Positions 22,836 to 33,434 of a stretch of DNA of 64,000 nucleotides are shown here, in pieces; position 1 is the first letter of the stretch; every line of letters begins with the position of its first letter. Origin of the DNA: an uncultured Litoreibacter sp. (lineage in GTDB: Bacteria; Pseudomonadota; Alphaproteobacteria; Rhodobacterales; Rhodobacteraceae); the NCBI GenBank assembly GCA_947494645.1, contig CANLVO010000002.1, positions 62,001-126,000 on the forward strand, in the 5' to 3' direction. The notes beneath the pieces were generated by a model. The model was not told where the DNA came from. It was given only the letters and a program-made list of their open reading frames with translations, and made no database searches. Made by a program: the position numbers and the translations under genes.

Positions 22836-24937
22836 AGACCGTAGCTGGAAAACGGCACGTAGCGCACCAAGTCGCCGGGTGTGACCTTCTGCGCTGGATC
22901 ATCCAGCTCTACAAACCCATCTGCCCAGCTGAGGCCCGAGATGCGGCCCGACCCTTCAGAGGCAAACACCTCTACGTGGCCATCGTCGGTCAGGCGCGCC
23001 CGCGAAAATTCTCGGCGCCCTTGCTTTTTGGATTTGGAGAAAGCGGCAGGGACCATGAAGCCACGCGGGTCAGACCATCTGCCGCCCGCCAGCACCGATA
23101 AGGACGGCCGCGCGAAAATCAACGCGCAAGTAAAGGCCGCGACCGGGTTGCCCGGAAGGCCAAATATCGGGGTGCCGTTCCACATGGCCAAGGCCAGCGG
23201 ACGGCCCGGCTTGATCGCAATCCGCCAGCTTGTCAGGGACCCTTCCTCGGTCAGTAAGGCGGAGACGTGATCTTCATCCCCAGCCGAAGCGCCGCCCGAG
23301 GTTAGGATGACGTCGCAGCGGCCGGCGGCCTCGTTCAACACGTCACGAAGCGCGTCACGGTCATCACCCACATGCCCCAAATCGACAGCATCGTAGCTCC
23401 ACCGTTTGGCGAGGCTCAACAGCATGGGACGGTTGGCGTCAAAGGTGCGATCAGCAGGCGCATCGGCTTTTGGGGCGATCAGCTCGTCGCCGGTGGACAA
23501 GACCCCCACGCGCAGACGCTTGGTCACTGTGATGTCTGAGACGCCCAAGGCCGTCAGAAGCGCTGCATCTTGCGGACGCATAAGATGGGTCGCTCGAAGC
23601 GCCAACGCTCCTTGCACCACATCTTCGCCCGCCTTGCGCGTGTTTTGCCCTTGCTTCACTTTGTCGGGTAAAGCGACCTGCCCGTCCGTGACGGTACATT
23701 CCTCCTGCATCACCACCGTGTCGACCCCTTCGGGCAGGACTGCGCCGGTCAGAATGCGGATCGCCTGACCTGCGGGCAGGGCCTCCTTGAACGCCGCGCC
23801 AGCGGCTGCGCGGCCGGCGCTCAGGGGCATTTTGCGCTCCATGTGCTCAAAGGCGAAACCGTAGCCGTCGATTGCAGAGTTCGGGGCTGGCGGGTTTGAA
23901 CGTAGGGCAGAGATGTCCTCTGCCAGAATGCGACCTGCACTTTCGGAAACAGGGATGGTTTCGACCCCCATGACTGGCTGCATCCGGTCTTTCAGACGCG
24001 CCAGCGCCTCATCGACCGAGGTCCAGTTCACCCCTTGTGGCAGGGCGAAGCAATCATTGGCCAGAGCCTCTGGTTTGATCTGTTCGTTTGCCATCCGCGC
24101 CAACTCCGCCTCATGTCCAACCCCGAGGATCCAGCCTTCGCTGGCTCCGGTTTGGCCCTCTGCCAACATGGCGTCCAGCCGCCCGTGTTTGTCAAGCGAT
24201 GCCAGCACACCCGCTAAAACCCGCATCTGCGCTGCGTCTTTGATTTCTCCGGGCTGTTGCGCCTGCGCGATCTGCGGCGCGATCAGGGAAGGCCATATTT
24301 CAACGAAAGCGACAGGGGTCTGCAACTGCTCAAACGGCCAGACAGAGACCTGTCCCGCAAAACGCTGCCTGAGCCGGGAAAGCACCGGCAGGCCCATGAG
24401 CACCTGCGAACCAACGGCCCCCGCCCCCGCCAGTTGCCAGCAGGTGAAACTGCCCTTCGCGCGGTTTTCTACGGCGCGACGTTCGGGAAATTCTGTATTG
24501 GTGCGGGCCAATCCTTTACGGGGCAGATCCGCGTAGTCTTGAGATCGGAACGGATTGCCCCAGAACGGACCAACACCTGCAAACAGCGCGTTGATATCAG
24601 AGGCGACCTGGCAGCGGTTGTTGCGGTCCGGGTGATCCTCGATCCTGGCCTCTAACCAGCTCCACATCGCCAAAGGGTCTTCTGACCCCGTGACCGCCTC
24701 AGCAAAACCTGCCGGGTAGCCAAAGGGGAAGTCAAAGCCGATCAGGCAACGTCGACCAGCACCAGTTTCCGTTTCGATGAGCTCCGCCAACCATTGCTCA
24801 GCAACTTGGCGGTTGCGCAGATAGACGGGCGTCGCGTCGCCGGCGTTGCAGACCCAAATCGCGTCTTTGCGCGGGCGGGCCCCTGCGTCGTTTCCTCCAG
24901 ACCAATCGACCACCACATACGTGTCGAACAGGGTCAC
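22832..24937 (-). CDS. moeA: fusion: uncharacterised RNase H-like N-domain + molybdopterin molybdotransferase MoeA
   Basis: C-terminal 390 aa is MoeA (DGYGF, GVLSTGDEL, TSGGASAGDEDHV, GLPGNPVAA); N-terminal approx 310 aa has VVVDWSGG...LIGFDFPFGYP. Confidence 0.88.
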   Translation of the reverse strand: MTLFDTYVVVDWSGGNDAGARPRKDAIWVCNAGDATPVYLRNRQVAEQWLAELIETETGAGRRCLIGFDFPFGYPAGFAEAVTGSEDPLAMWSWLEARIEDHPDRNNRCQVASDINALFAGVGPFWGNPFRSQDYADLPRKGLARTNTEFPERRAVENRAKGSFTCWQLAGAGAVGSQVLMGLPVLSRLRQRFAGQVSVWPFEQLQTPVAFVEIWPSLIAPQIAQAQQPGEIKDAAQMRVLAGVLASLDKHGRLDAMLAEGQTGASEGWILGVGHEAELARMANEQIKPEALANDCFALPQGVNWTSVDEALARLKDRMQPVMGVETIPVSESAGRILAEDISALRSNPPAPNSAIDGYGFAFEHMERKMPLSAGRAAAGAAFKEALPAGQAIRILTGAVLPEGVDTVVMQEECTVTDGQVALPDKVKQGQNTRKAGEDVVQGALALRATHLMRPQDAALLTALGVSDITVTKRLRVGVLSTGDELIAPKADAPADRTFDANRPMLLSLAKRWSYDAVDLGHVGDDRDALRDVLNEAAGRCDVILTSGGASAGDEDHVSALLTEEGSLTSWRIAIKPGRPLALAMWNGTPIFGLPGNPVAAFTCALIFARPSLSVLAGGRWSDPRGFMVPAAFSKSKKQGRREFSRARLTDDGHVEVFASEGSGRISGLSWADGFVELDDPAQKVTPGDLVRYVPFSSYGL

Positions 24938-25428
24938 ATCTCAAGCTCAGAGAGGATGAAATCGGCAATGGCTTTGGTGTCATCCAGATCAAGGAGGGGG
25001 ACGCTCAGCCCGTCGGGGTCAGTGTTGCTGGCGACCGCCCGGATCGTGTCGTCGTCCACGGCGATCAGCGGTTGGCCGGTCTCGGCGCGATGCGCCTCGA
25101 TCTTCGGGTGCGTGTCGCGCTTATAGCCCTCGATCAGTACCAAATCGACGGGCGAGAGCTTGGCCAACAATTCTGCCAAAGGCGGCTCTTTCGCGCCGCG
25201 CAACTCGCTCATCAACGCCCAACGGTTAGACGAGGACAACAATACCTGCTGCGCGCCAGCCACGCGGTGCCGGTCGCTGTCCTTGCCGGGGCGGTCAACC
25301 TCAAAACTATGATGGGCATGTTTAAGGGTGGACACGCTCAACCCCCGCGAGACGAACTCAGCCACGAGCCGCTCCATCAACCCGGTCTTGCCAGAGTTCT
25401 TCCAGCCCACAACACCAAAAACGTTCAT
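24934..25428 (-). CDS. mobB: molybdopterin-guanine dinucleotide biosynthesis protein B
   Basis: GVVGWKNSGKTGLMERLV P-loop, LVLIEGYKRD. Confidence 0.93.
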   Translation of the reverse strand: MNVFGVVGWKNSGKTGLMERLVAEFVSRGLSVSTLKHAHHSFEVDRPGKDSDRHRVAGAQQVLLSSSNRWALMSELRGAKEPPLAELLAKLSPVDLVLIEGYKRDTHPKIEAHRAETGQPLIAVDDDTIRAVASNTDPDGLSVPLLDLDDTKAIADFILSELEM

Positions 25429-26027
25429 GCCAAGAGGGCCTCCGCCCGTGCCAGATCATCTGGCGTGTTGATATTGAAGAACGGGTCAAACGGCTCTGCC
25501 GGGAACTCTGCGGATGCCGTCTTGTGGCGGTCGGTCCATTGGACGACCTTGCGCACCCCGTCGTTCAAAGCCGCCCGTAGATCGTCACGCAATGCCACAG
25601 GCCAGAGGCCAAAAGTCGGATGCCGCGCGAGGCCTCGCCTTGGGTCCGGCGTGGCGGCAAGGGCGATGTCATGGTGCTCTGCCGCGAGCATCAAGCGTGG
25701 CACCAGATCGCATGGAAAGAACGGCGTGTCCGCGGCCGCCGTCACGACATGCGTTGCACCTTGCGTTTCGGCCCAATCCAATCCGGCGAGCACGCCCGCT
25801 AGCGGACCGGCGAAACCGTCCACGCTGTCAGCCACCACCGGATAGGTGCTGTCAAATCGCGCGGGGTCGCCATTGGCGTTCAAGACAATCGCTGCAACCT
25901 GAGGCTCCAACCGGTCGATGACATGGGCCAGGACGGTCTTGCCACCCAACATCAGCAGGCCCTTGTCGCCACCACCCATCCGCCGGGCCTGACCGCCTGC
26001 GAGAATTACACCGAGAGGTTGCTGCAT
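25425..26027 (-). CDS. mobA: molybdenum cofactor guanylyltransferase
   Basis: GVILAGGQARRMGGGDKGLL. Confidence 0.95.
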   Translation of the reverse strand: MQQPLGVILAGGQARRMGGGDKGLLMLGGKTVLAHVIDRLEPQVAAIVLNANGDPARFDSTYPVVADSVDGFAGPLAGVLAGLDWAETQGATHVVTAAADTPFFPCDLVPRLMLAAEHHDIALAATPDPRRGLARHPTFGLWPVALRDDLRAALNDGVRKVVQWTDRHKTASAEFPAEPFDPFFNINTPDDLARAEALLA

Positions 26028-26071
26028 TTAAGCGGCCTCCCGGGGGGAATATTTGAGCCTAAACGAAACCA

Positions 26072-26947
26072 TCATGTGGCGCTTTTTCTGGCCGCTTTGC
26101 GCGGTTCCTGTTTGACGTGGCTGGGGTCTGCATCCCAGATCAGCCGCTCCTCACCTGCCAGACAAATGAACCGCTGGCCGCGCATCCGACCGATCAGGGT
26201 CAACCCCACTTGCTGAGCCAGCTCCACGCCCCAAGCGGTAAAGCCAGAACGGGAGACCAGCGCCGGGATGCCCATGATCGCACATTTCATCACCATCTCA
26301 GAGGTCAGCCTACCGGTCGTGTAAAGGGTCTTGTCCGCCGCGCTTATGCGTTCAGAGCGCATCCAGCCCGCGACCTTGTCGACCGCGTTGTGACGTCCGA
26401 CATCTTCCATATAGACAAGCGGGCGGTCGCCCTGACAGAGCACCGTGCCGTGGATCGCGCCAGCATCCAGATATAGGCTCGGCGTGGTGTTGATCTTGGC
26501 CGCCAAAGCATAGAGATCGGAGGTCTTAATTTGCGCAGAGGGTAGGCTCAGTCCTTCAAGCTCTTCGAGCATGTCGCCGAAAACGGTGCCCACGGCGCAG
26601 CCGGAGGTCCGGGTTTTCTTGGCGAGCTTTTCTTCGTGGTTGGTCTCTACTGCGGTGCGGATGACCACTGTGCTCGTCTCTTCGTCGTAATCGATGCCGG
26701 TCACCTCGTCAGCGTCCGACAACATCGCCTGATTGCGCAGAAATCCCAGCGCCAGATAATCAGGATAGTCGCCAATGGTCATGGCGGTGACGATCTCGCG
26801 GGAGTTGAGGAAGATGGTCAAGGGGCGCTCTTCCACCACGTTGATTTCCTGCTTGTTTCCTTCGTGATCTGTGCCGGTGACAGGTCGCGTCAGACCCGGG
26901 CGCTGGGGGTATGGCGCAATGACATAGGCGCTATCACGATTTGGCAT
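26072..26947 (-). CDS. fdhD: formate dehydrogenase accessory sulfurtransferase FdhD
   Basis: CAVGTVFGD, EDVGRHNAVDKVAGW, TGRLTSEMVMKCA. Confidence 0.94.
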   Translation of the reverse strand: MPNRDSAYVIAPYPQRPGLTRPVTGTDHEGNKQEINVVEERPLTIFLNSREIVTAMTIGDYPDYLALGFLRNQAMLSDADEVTGIDYDEETSTVVIRTAVETNHEEKLAKKTRTSGCAVGTVFGDMLEELEGLSLPSAQIKTSDLYALAAKINTTPSLYLDAGAIHGTVLCQGDRPLVYMEDVGRHNAVDKVAGWMRSERISAADKTLYTTGRLTSEMVMKCAIMGIPALVSRSGFTAWGVELAQQVGLTLIGRMRGQRFICLAGEERLIWDADPSHVKQEPRKAARKSAT

Positions 26948-27006
26948 TTGACCTTCCCTGCCCGCTGCGGTCCTTTGAGGGCCGACACGCAGCATAGGGC
27001 CGACGC

Positions 27007-27705
27007 ATGACCACTTCCACCTCGAAATCAACCTATCTGCTGGGTCTCACTCGGGCGCTGCCTTTTGTGATCGTGGTGATCCCCTTTGCGATGCTGTTCG
27101 GGGTGGTGGCCACGGAAGCGGGGCTGCCTTTGTCGCAGACGATGGCGTTCTCAGTTTTGGTGGTGGCGGGGGCGTCGCAGTTTGCCGCGCTGCAGTTCAT
27201 GTCGGAGAATGCGCCCGTATTGGTGATCCTCGCCTCGGCATTGGCGGTCAATCTGCGGATGGCGATGTATTCAGCCTCGATCACGCCGCATCTGGGATCT
27301 GCGCCGATGTGGCAGCGGGTGGTGATCTCGTATTTTCTGGTCGACCAAAGCTACGCCATGTCCAACGCTGAGTTTGAAGCGCGGCCCGAGATGAATTTGC
27401 GTGAAAAGCTTGCGTATTTCGCGGGAGTGTCGACGCCAATCTGCCCGCTCTGGTTTGGTTTCTCCTATCTGGGGGCGGTGCTGGGGGACCGGATCCCGTC
27501 CGACTACGGTCTGGACTTCGCGATGCCGATCGCGTTCCTGGCGATGGTTGCGCCCGCGTTGCGCACGCCTGCCCATATCGCAGCAGCGTTTGTGTCGATT
27601 GTGCTGGCGCTTGGATTGTTCTGGGTGCCGCTAAACCTCGGCCTGCTCATCGCGGCTGTCTTTGCCATGATGACGGGCGCCGAGATTGAACGGCGGATGG
27701 CATGA
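27007..27705 (+). CDS. azlC: AzlC family branched-chain amino acid permease
   Basis: FAMLFGVVATEAGL, VAGASQFAALQ; followed by azlD. Confidence 0.9.
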   Translation: MTTSTSKSTYLLGLTRALPFVIVVIPFAMLFGVVATEAGLPLSQTMAFSVLVVAGASQFAALQFMSENAPVLVILASALAVNLRMAMYSASITPHLGSAPMWQRVVISYFLVDQSYAMSNAEFEARPEMNLREKLAYFAGVSTPICPLWFGFSYLGAVLGDRIPSDYGLDFAMPIAFLAMVAPALRTPAHIAAAFVSIVLALGLFWVPLNLGLLIAAVFAMMTGAEIERRMA

Positions 27706-28031
27706 ATTACACTGACGCACAGATCTGGGGGATTATCGTGGCCATGGGCGTGGGCACGTTTCTGATCCGGTTTTCGTTTCTTGGGCTGATCGGCAGCCGC
27801 CCGATGCCGCCCTGGGTACTCAGACATCTGCGCTACACATCTGTGGCGATCCTACCTGGTCTCGTCGCTCCGCTAGTGCTGTGGCCTGCTGCGACAGATG
27901 GCCAACCCGACCCGGCGCGATTGGCGGCAGCGGTTGTCACGGTAGCTGTCGGCTATTGGACCAAAGGCGTGGTGCTTGCGATGTTGGCAGGGGCCGCGAC
28001 GCTTTACGGATTGCAGTTTGTGATCAGTTAA
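27702..28031 (+). CDS. azlD: AzlD domain protein
   Basis: Small TM protein overlapping azlC by 4 nt. Confidence 0.88.
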   Translation: MNYTDAQIWGIIVAMGVGTFLIRFSFLGLIGSRPMPPWVLRHLRYTSVAILPGLVAPLVLWPAATDGQPDPARLAAAVVTVAVGYWTKGVVLAMLAGAATLYGLQFVIS

Positions 28032-28492
28032 AGCGGCAGGGCAGTTGTCTTGAACACGGTGCGCAAGGCGAAGCTGGATTGCATCTGCAAAACCCCCGGC
28101 AGCCGCGCAAGGGAGCGGCGATGTATGCGAGCAAAGTCCTCGGTATCACCGGCGACGACTTTCAGCAGGTAATCGGCGCTGCCAGCCATCAAATGGCATT
28201 CCAGTACCTCCGGGATCAAGCGCACCTCCCGCTCAAACGCTTCGAGCACTTCGTCAGCCTGACCACTGAGAGTAATCTCGACAAATACTGTCGTCGGTCG
28301 ATCCACTTTACGCGGGTCTACCAAAGCCACGTAGTCGCGGATGATTTTATCACGCTCCAACCGGGCCACGCGGCGATGACATGCGGAGGCGGACAGATTC
28401 ACCTTTTCCGCGAGGTCCGCATTGGACATCCGGCCCTGTTTTTGCAGAACCGCGAGGATTCGGCTGTCTGTTTCATCAATATTTCTAGACAT
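28028..28492 (-). CDS. Lrp/AsnC family transcriptional regulator
   Basis: IDETDSRILAVLQKQGRMSNADLAEKVNLSASACHRRVARLE. Confidence 0.94.
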   Translation of the reverse strand: MSRNIDETDSRILAVLQKQGRMSNADLAEKVNLSASACHRRVARLERDKIIRDYVALVDPRKVDRPTTVFVEITLSGQADEVLEAFEREVRLIPEVLECHLMAGSADYLLKVVAGDTEDFARIHRRSLARLPGVLQMQSSFALRTVFKTTALPL

Positions 28493-28623
28493 GGGGTATT
28501 CTTCGCAAAACTCTCTGTATCACGCAAGATTCTTTACCGTTAGCGGCATCATCAAGGTCAAATTTCCAAAATTCGCCATGCAACGCGGCTACCCTCAATT
28601 CAAACTTGCCGGAGGAGGCCAGC

Positions 28624-29742
28624 ATGATCATTGGATGCCCAAAAGAAATCAAACCGCAGGAATTCCGCGTCGGGATGACCCCAAATGCCGCCAGAGAGGC
28701 CGTAGCCCACGGCCATCAGGTGGTGATTGAGACGCAGGCCGGCACAGGTGCAGGGTTCACGGATGAGGACTATGTTGCTGCCGGGGCCGAGATGTTGGGC
28801 AACGCGTCGGATGTGTTCGAGAAAGCCGAGATGATCGTTAAGGTAAAAGAGCCCCAGCCCATTGAACGCAAGATGCTGCGTGAAGGCCAGTTGCTCTTTA
28901 CCTACCTTCATCTCGCGCCCGATCCCGAGCAGACCAAGGACCTCTTGGCGTCCGGTTGCACGGCGATTGCCTATGAAACCGTTACTGACCGAAATGGTGG
29001 CTTGCCTTTGCTTGCCCCCATGTCAGAAGTCGCGGGTCGATTGGCCCCTCAAGTCGGCGCGTGGACCTTGCAAAAAGCCAATGGCGGGCGCGGCGTATTG
29101 ATGGGCGGGGTACCGGGCGTCGGCCCTGCCCGCGTGATGGTCATCGGCGGCGGGGTCGTCGGCACCCATGCGGCCCGCATCGCTGCGGGCATGGGCGCGG
29201 ATGTGACCGTACTTGATCGCTCTCTGCCAAGGATGCGCTATCTCGACGATGTGTTCGGGACGCAGTTCAAGACGCAATACGCCTCTGCCGGGAACATTGC
29301 AGAGCTGGCAGAACAGGCCGATATGGTGGTCGGCGCGGTGCTGATCCCGGGGGCCGAGGCGCCCAAGCTGATTTCCCGTGCGCAGCTTTCAAGCATGAAG
29401 CCCGGCGCGGCGCTCGTCGATGTAGCAATTGACCAAGGCGGTTGCTTCGAGACGTCAAAAGCCACCACCCATAAGGACCCTATCTACGAGGTCGACGGTG
29501 TCATGCATTACTGCGTGGCCAATATGCCGGGTGCGGTGGCCCGCACCTCGACCATCGCATTGGGCAACGCGACCATGCCCTTCATGCTCGCCTTGGCCGA
29601 TAAGGGCTGGCGTCAGGCTTGCGAAGATGATGAGCACCTCTTGGCGGGGCTGAACGTTCATGCAGGTCAGCTGACTTACTATGCCGTGGGCAAGGCGCTT
29701 GGCATTGACGTGATCTCCCCTCAGCTGGCGCTCAAGTCATGA
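28624..29742 (+). CDS. ald: alanine dehydrogenase
   Basis: [31 protein letters not shown]. Confidence 0.96.
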   Translation: MIIGCPKEIKPQEFRVGMTPNAAREAVAHGHQVVIETQAGTGAGFTDEDYVAAGAEMLGNASDVFEKAEMIVKVKEPQPIERKMLREGQLLFTYLHLAPDPEQTKDLLASGCTAIAYETVTDRNGGLPLLAPMSEVAGRLAPQVGAWTLQKANGGRGVLMGGVPGVGPARVMVIGGGVVGTHAARIAAGMGADVTVLDRSLPRMRYLDDVFGTQFKTQYASAGNIAELAEQADMVVGAVLIPGAEAPKLISRAQLSSMKPGAALVDVAIDQGGCFETSKATTHKDPIYEVDGVMHYCVANMPGAVARTSTIALGNATMPFMLALADKGWRQACEDDEHLLAGLNVHAGQLTYYAVGKALGIDVISPQLALKS

Positions 29743-29809
29743 TTTGACCCCGCCCAAAGCACGGCCCTAGCATGAAGGCATTCATTCATTTCTTTTCGAG
29801 GATGCCGTT

Positions 29810-30847
29810 ATGTCTGAGCATTACATTGCCTTTTGGAACTTGGAAAACCTGTTCGCGCCGGAGGACTACGCCGACCGCATCGACTGGGTCCGCGCGCAAA
29901 CCGCGTCCGATCTTGCAGGGTGGTCGCAGGCCCTTTACGACCGCAAACGCGCCCAGCTGGCGAAGGTCATTGCGGCCATGAATGTGGGTGCGGGGCCCGC
30001 CATTTTAGGGGTCTGCGAGGTTGAGGACGAGAAGGTACTCAACGACCTGATCGCCACGATTGCCCCGCTTTTGCCTGCCCGCGATTACAAGGCGGTCTTT
30101 GCCACGGCTGATCTCAGCTTTCGTGGCATCGACACGGCGTTCATTTTCGATGCCAACGCTTTCACAGTCGACAGCGCCCTTGTCTTCAACCACTTCGTCA
30201 TGCGCCGCACCGGCACGCGGGACATTCTGCAGGCCACCTTTATCTCCAAGACGTCAAATGCACCGCTGGTTGTCATGGCCAACCACTGGCCGTCGCGCTC
30301 TGGCGGCGGGGCGGCGGCCTCTGCAGGCTTCCGCGCGACGGCGGGGGAGACGCTGTCTTACTGGCACAAACGCGCACGTGAAGAGGCCCAGACCCTCGAC
30401 CGCACCCCTATTCTGGCGATGGGGGATTTCAACGATGATCCGTGGGACGCCAGCCTAACGTTCAACGCCATTGCCACCCGCGAACGCGGCGACGTTGAAC
30501 GCGGCAAGAGCGAAAAATTCTACAATTTCGCGTGGGAGTTTCTGCAAAACGAGGTGGAAGACCACCGAGGCAACATGCGCACTCTCGACGGCACGCTCTA
30601 TTATAAAAACAACGGCAATCTGTTTGATCAGGTGTTGGCCAACCGCCCGCTCTTGGATGCAGATCCAAGCGGATTCAAGGTGGTCGATGGCAGCGCGGGG
30701 GTGTTCACCCTGCCGGAAATGGTGTCCCACAAGGTCGGCAATGGTCCAATCCGATTTGGCACGCCGAAGGGCAATGTGGCCGATAATATTGACGAGAACG
30801 GCTTCAGCGACCATTTCCCCGTCAAAATCGTGGTGCGGGAAACCTAG
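29810..30847 (+). CDS. endonuclease/exonuclease/phosphatase family protein
   Basis: FWNLENLF, NHWPSRSGG, ILAMGDFNDDPWD, FSDHFPV. Confidence 0.88.
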   Translation: MSEHYIAFWNLENLFAPEDYADRIDWVRAQTASDLAGWSQALYDRKRAQLAKVIAAMNVGAGPAILGVCEVEDEKVLNDLIATIAPLLPARDYKAVFATADLSFRGIDTAFIFDANAFTVDSALVFNHFVMRRTGTRDILQATFISKTSNAPLVVMANHWPSRSGGGAAASAGFRATAGETLSYWHKRAREEAQTLDRTPILAMGDFNDDPWDASLTFNAIATRERGDVERGKSEKFYNFAWEFLQNEVEDHRGNMRTLDGTLYYKNNGNLFDQVLANRPLLDADPSGFKVVDGSAGVFTLPEMVSHKVGNGPIRFGTPKGNVADNIDENGFSDHFPVKIVVRET

Positions 30848-31719
30848 TCCAGCCGCCCCTCAAAGGCCGGGCGCATCTTACGGATACGGGCGGCTGCGAA
30901 CTCCATGAATGTTGCCACCCGTGGGACCGCCCGCAGGTCGGGATGGGTCAGAACCCAGATCGGCGAATATTCAAATAGATCGACCTTCGGCAGCCGTGCC
31001 AAAGCGGGGTCGCTGTCGCCCAGAAAGCAGGCCATCCGCGTGGCCCCGATCCCAGCCCGCACGGCTCCAATGGCTGCGATCATGTCATCGACCACCAACG
31101 CCACTCTGCGATTTGGCCATGTGGAGGTGATCTGCTTCGGCAGACCCGGCCAATGTGCAAATCTCACCCAGTCAAGCGGCAGGGACGGGTCATTTTCCAA
31201 TCGCGCAATCAGGTCATGGTTGGCATATACAGCGGCTCGCTGGTCCGTCACGCGGACACCCACCAATGTCGGGGACGGCGATCCCCCGATGCGAAATGCG
31301 ACATCTGCCTCCCTTTGCGCGAGGTTGAGCACCTCGTTTGTTGCCACCACATTGATCCTGATTTCAGGATGCACCGCGCGGAACCCGAGCAATATTGGCG
31401 ACAGGACCCGTTCTACCAAGAGCTGCGGTGCGGTTATGGTCAGGGTCCCGCTGAGCGAGCGGTCGCGGGCCGCAATCGCGCGGTTCAACTCGGCACTTGA
31501 ACGCTCCATCTGCTCTGCGGCGCGTGCGGCTTCCAGACCAGCATCGGTTGGCGCGTAGCCGGCCGGCAGACGGTCAAAAAGCCGCGCACCGATTGCGTCT
31601 TCGGCGGCTGCAATGCGCCGCGATACTGTGGCGTGATTAACTTTCAGCACCCGCGCGGCACCGCTCAACCCGCCTTGGCGAACGGTTTCAAGCACGTACT
31701 TCAGATCGTTCCAATACAT
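30844..31719 (-). CDS. LysR family transcriptional regulator
   Basis: MYWNDLKYVLETVRQGGLSGAARVLKVNHATVSRRIAAAED. Confidence 0.93.
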   Translation of the reverse strand: MYWNDLKYVLETVRQGGLSGAARVLKVNHATVSRRIAAAEDAIGARLFDRLPAGYAPTDAGLEAARAAEQMERSSAELNRAIAARDRSLSGTLTITAPQLLVERVLSPILLGFRAVHPEIRINVVATNEVLNLAQREADVAFRIGGSPSPTLVGVRVTDQRAAVYANHDLIARLENDPSLPLDWVRFAHWPGLPKQITSTWPNRRVALVVDDMIAAIGAVRAGIGATRMACFLGDSDPALARLPKVDLFEYSPIWVLTHPDLRAVPRVATFMEFAAARIRKMRPAFEGRLD

Positions 31720-31821
31720 CATAGCCCGTGCAATATTGCACATCCTTAGCGCAGGGTTGAGCGGTTTTCGTGCCTCTGAGAGATGATAAAGTCATCCTCA
31801 ACACTTCAAAGGAGAACTTCT

Positions 31822-32103
31822 ATGACCGCGCATGCTTTCGTTACTCTCACGGTTACCGACCCCGACAAGATGGCCGCTTACCGCGAGGTCGCTGGCCCTG
31901 CCCTGGAAAAATACGGCGCCACGCCGTTGCAGGTCTCGCCTGAGGCAACATGGCTCGATGGCGACGGGGATGCACCGGACGTGGCCGTATTGCTGGCTTT
32001 CCCGGACAGGGAGGCGGCACAGGCCTGGCGCGACGACCCCGAGCTGGCAGAGGTACACCAGCTGCGCAACGATGCTGGCACCTGCCGCATCCTGCTGCTC
32101 TAA
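31822..32103 (+). CDS. DUF1330 family protein
   Basis: HAFVTLTVTDPDKMAAYREVAGPALEKYGATPL. Confidence 0.8.
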   Translation: MTAHAFVTLTVTDPDKMAAYREVAGPALEKYGATPLQVSPEATWLDGDGDAPDVAVLLAFPDREAAQAWRDDPELAEVHQLRNDAGTCRILLL

Positions 32104-32107
32104 CGAA

Positions 32108-32135
32108 AAAGGCCCGCCGGATTGGGCGGGCCTTT
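32108..32135. terminator. bidirectional rho-independent terminator
   Basis: AAAGGCCCGCC-6nt-GGCGGGCCTTT between convergent genes, T-tracts both sides. Confidence 0.9.
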
Positions 32136-32155
32136 GTTTATTGAGTGCGAGCGAT

Positions 32156-32581
32156 TTAGCTCTTGGCGAGGTTGTCGCGGATCTCGGTCAGCAGATCGAT
32201 CTCGGATGGGCCTGCTGGCGCTTCCTCTTCTGCGGGACCTTCAGCCATCGCTTTCACTTTGTTGACGTAGCGCACCAGCATGAACACCACGAAAGCGATG
32301 ATCAGGAAGTTGATGACGGCCATGACGAACGAACCCCAAGCGAAGACGTTTGCACCTGCTTCGCGAGCAGCCTCTAGGGACGTACCCTCGGCCACTTCAC
32401 CGGCCAGAGTGACGTAGTTATTCGTGAAGTCGACTCCACCCGACACAAGACCGATGATCGGGTTGATCAGATCGGCTACCAACGATGTGACAATCGCTGT
32501 GAAGGCCGCACCAATAATGATACCCACAGCCATATCCATGACATTGCCTTTGGCAATAAAGTCTTTAAATTCGCTCAGCAT
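32156..32581 (-). CDS. mscL: large-conductance mechanosensitive channel
   Basis: [40 protein letters not shown]. Confidence 0.97.
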   Translation of the reverse strand: MLSEFKDFIAKGNVMDMAVGIIIGAAFTAIVTSLVADLINPIIGLVSGGVDFTNNYVTLAGEVAEGTSLEAAREAGANVFAWGSFVMAVINFLIIAFVVFMLVRYVNKVKAMAEGPAEEEAPAGPSEIDLLTEIRDNLAKS

Positions 32582-32732
32582 TCCGTAGTCCCTTTCGATT
32601 TCTTTAGCGGCGCCCCTGTTCGCATCAAAAAGCGCATCGCGAAGGTTAATAACAGCTTTTTGAACAATAACATGGATTTTTTTCGTATTGTTTCCCCCTG
32701 CATGAAAACCGACACAGCAAAGGTGTTACCGA

Positions 32733-33431
32733 ATGACCGACCTCTCCGACTTTCCGATCACTGAAAGATGGCCTGCCCAAGACGCCAAAGTGCTGCAGCT
32801 TTACTCCTTCCCCACGCCCAACGGAGTGAAAGTGTCGATCGCGCTCGAAGAGATGGGAATTCCCTATGAAGCCCATAAGGTGACGCTGTCGGATGTGGAC
32901 GTCAAAAGCGCAGCTTTCTTGTCGCTCAACCCGAATAACAAGATCCCGGCCATTATCGATCCCGACGGGCCAGACGGCGCGCCCCTGGGTTTGTTTGAAT
33001 CCGGTGCCATCCTGATCTATCTGGCGGAGAAATCCGGCAAGCTCATGGGCAAGACCGCGTCCGAGAAAGCCATCGTGATCCAGTGGGTCATGTTCCAGAT
33101 GGGCGGGCTTGGGCCAATGCTGGGCCAGCTTGGGTTCTTCTCTAAATTTGCGGGCTCAGAGTGGGAGGATAAACGTCCCCAACAGCGATATATCGCGGAA
33201 GCTAAGCGGCTTTTGGCTGTGCTAGAGGGCCAGCTCGAAGGCAAAGACTGGATCACCGGAGAGTACTCCATCGCCGATATCGCGATTGCGCCTTGGCTCA
33301 GGGCGCTGGATTTCTACGGCACGCAAGACCTTGTCGGCTGGCATGACAACCCCAACCTCGTCGCCTATCTGGAGCGTTTTGTGGCGCGCCCTGCCGTGCA
33401 AAAGGGACTGGTGACCCCGCCGCGTGACTAG
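32733..33431 (+). CDS. glutathione S-transferase family protein (YghU/GstB-like)
   Basis: LYSFPTPNGVKVSIALEEMGIPYEAHKV; FESGAILIYLAEK. Confidence 0.88.
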   Translation: MTDLSDFPITERWPAQDAKVLQLYSFPTPNGVKVSIALEEMGIPYEAHKVTLSDVDVKSAAFLSLNPNNKIPAIIDPDGPDGAPLGLFESGAILIYLAEKSGKLMGKTASEKAIVIQWVMFQMGGLGPMLGQLGFFSKFAGSEWEDKRPQQRYIAEAKRLLAVLEGQLEGKDWITGEYSIADIAIAPWLRALDFYGTQDLVGWHDNPNLVAYLERFVARPAVQKGLVTPPRD

Positions 33432-33434
33432 CGT

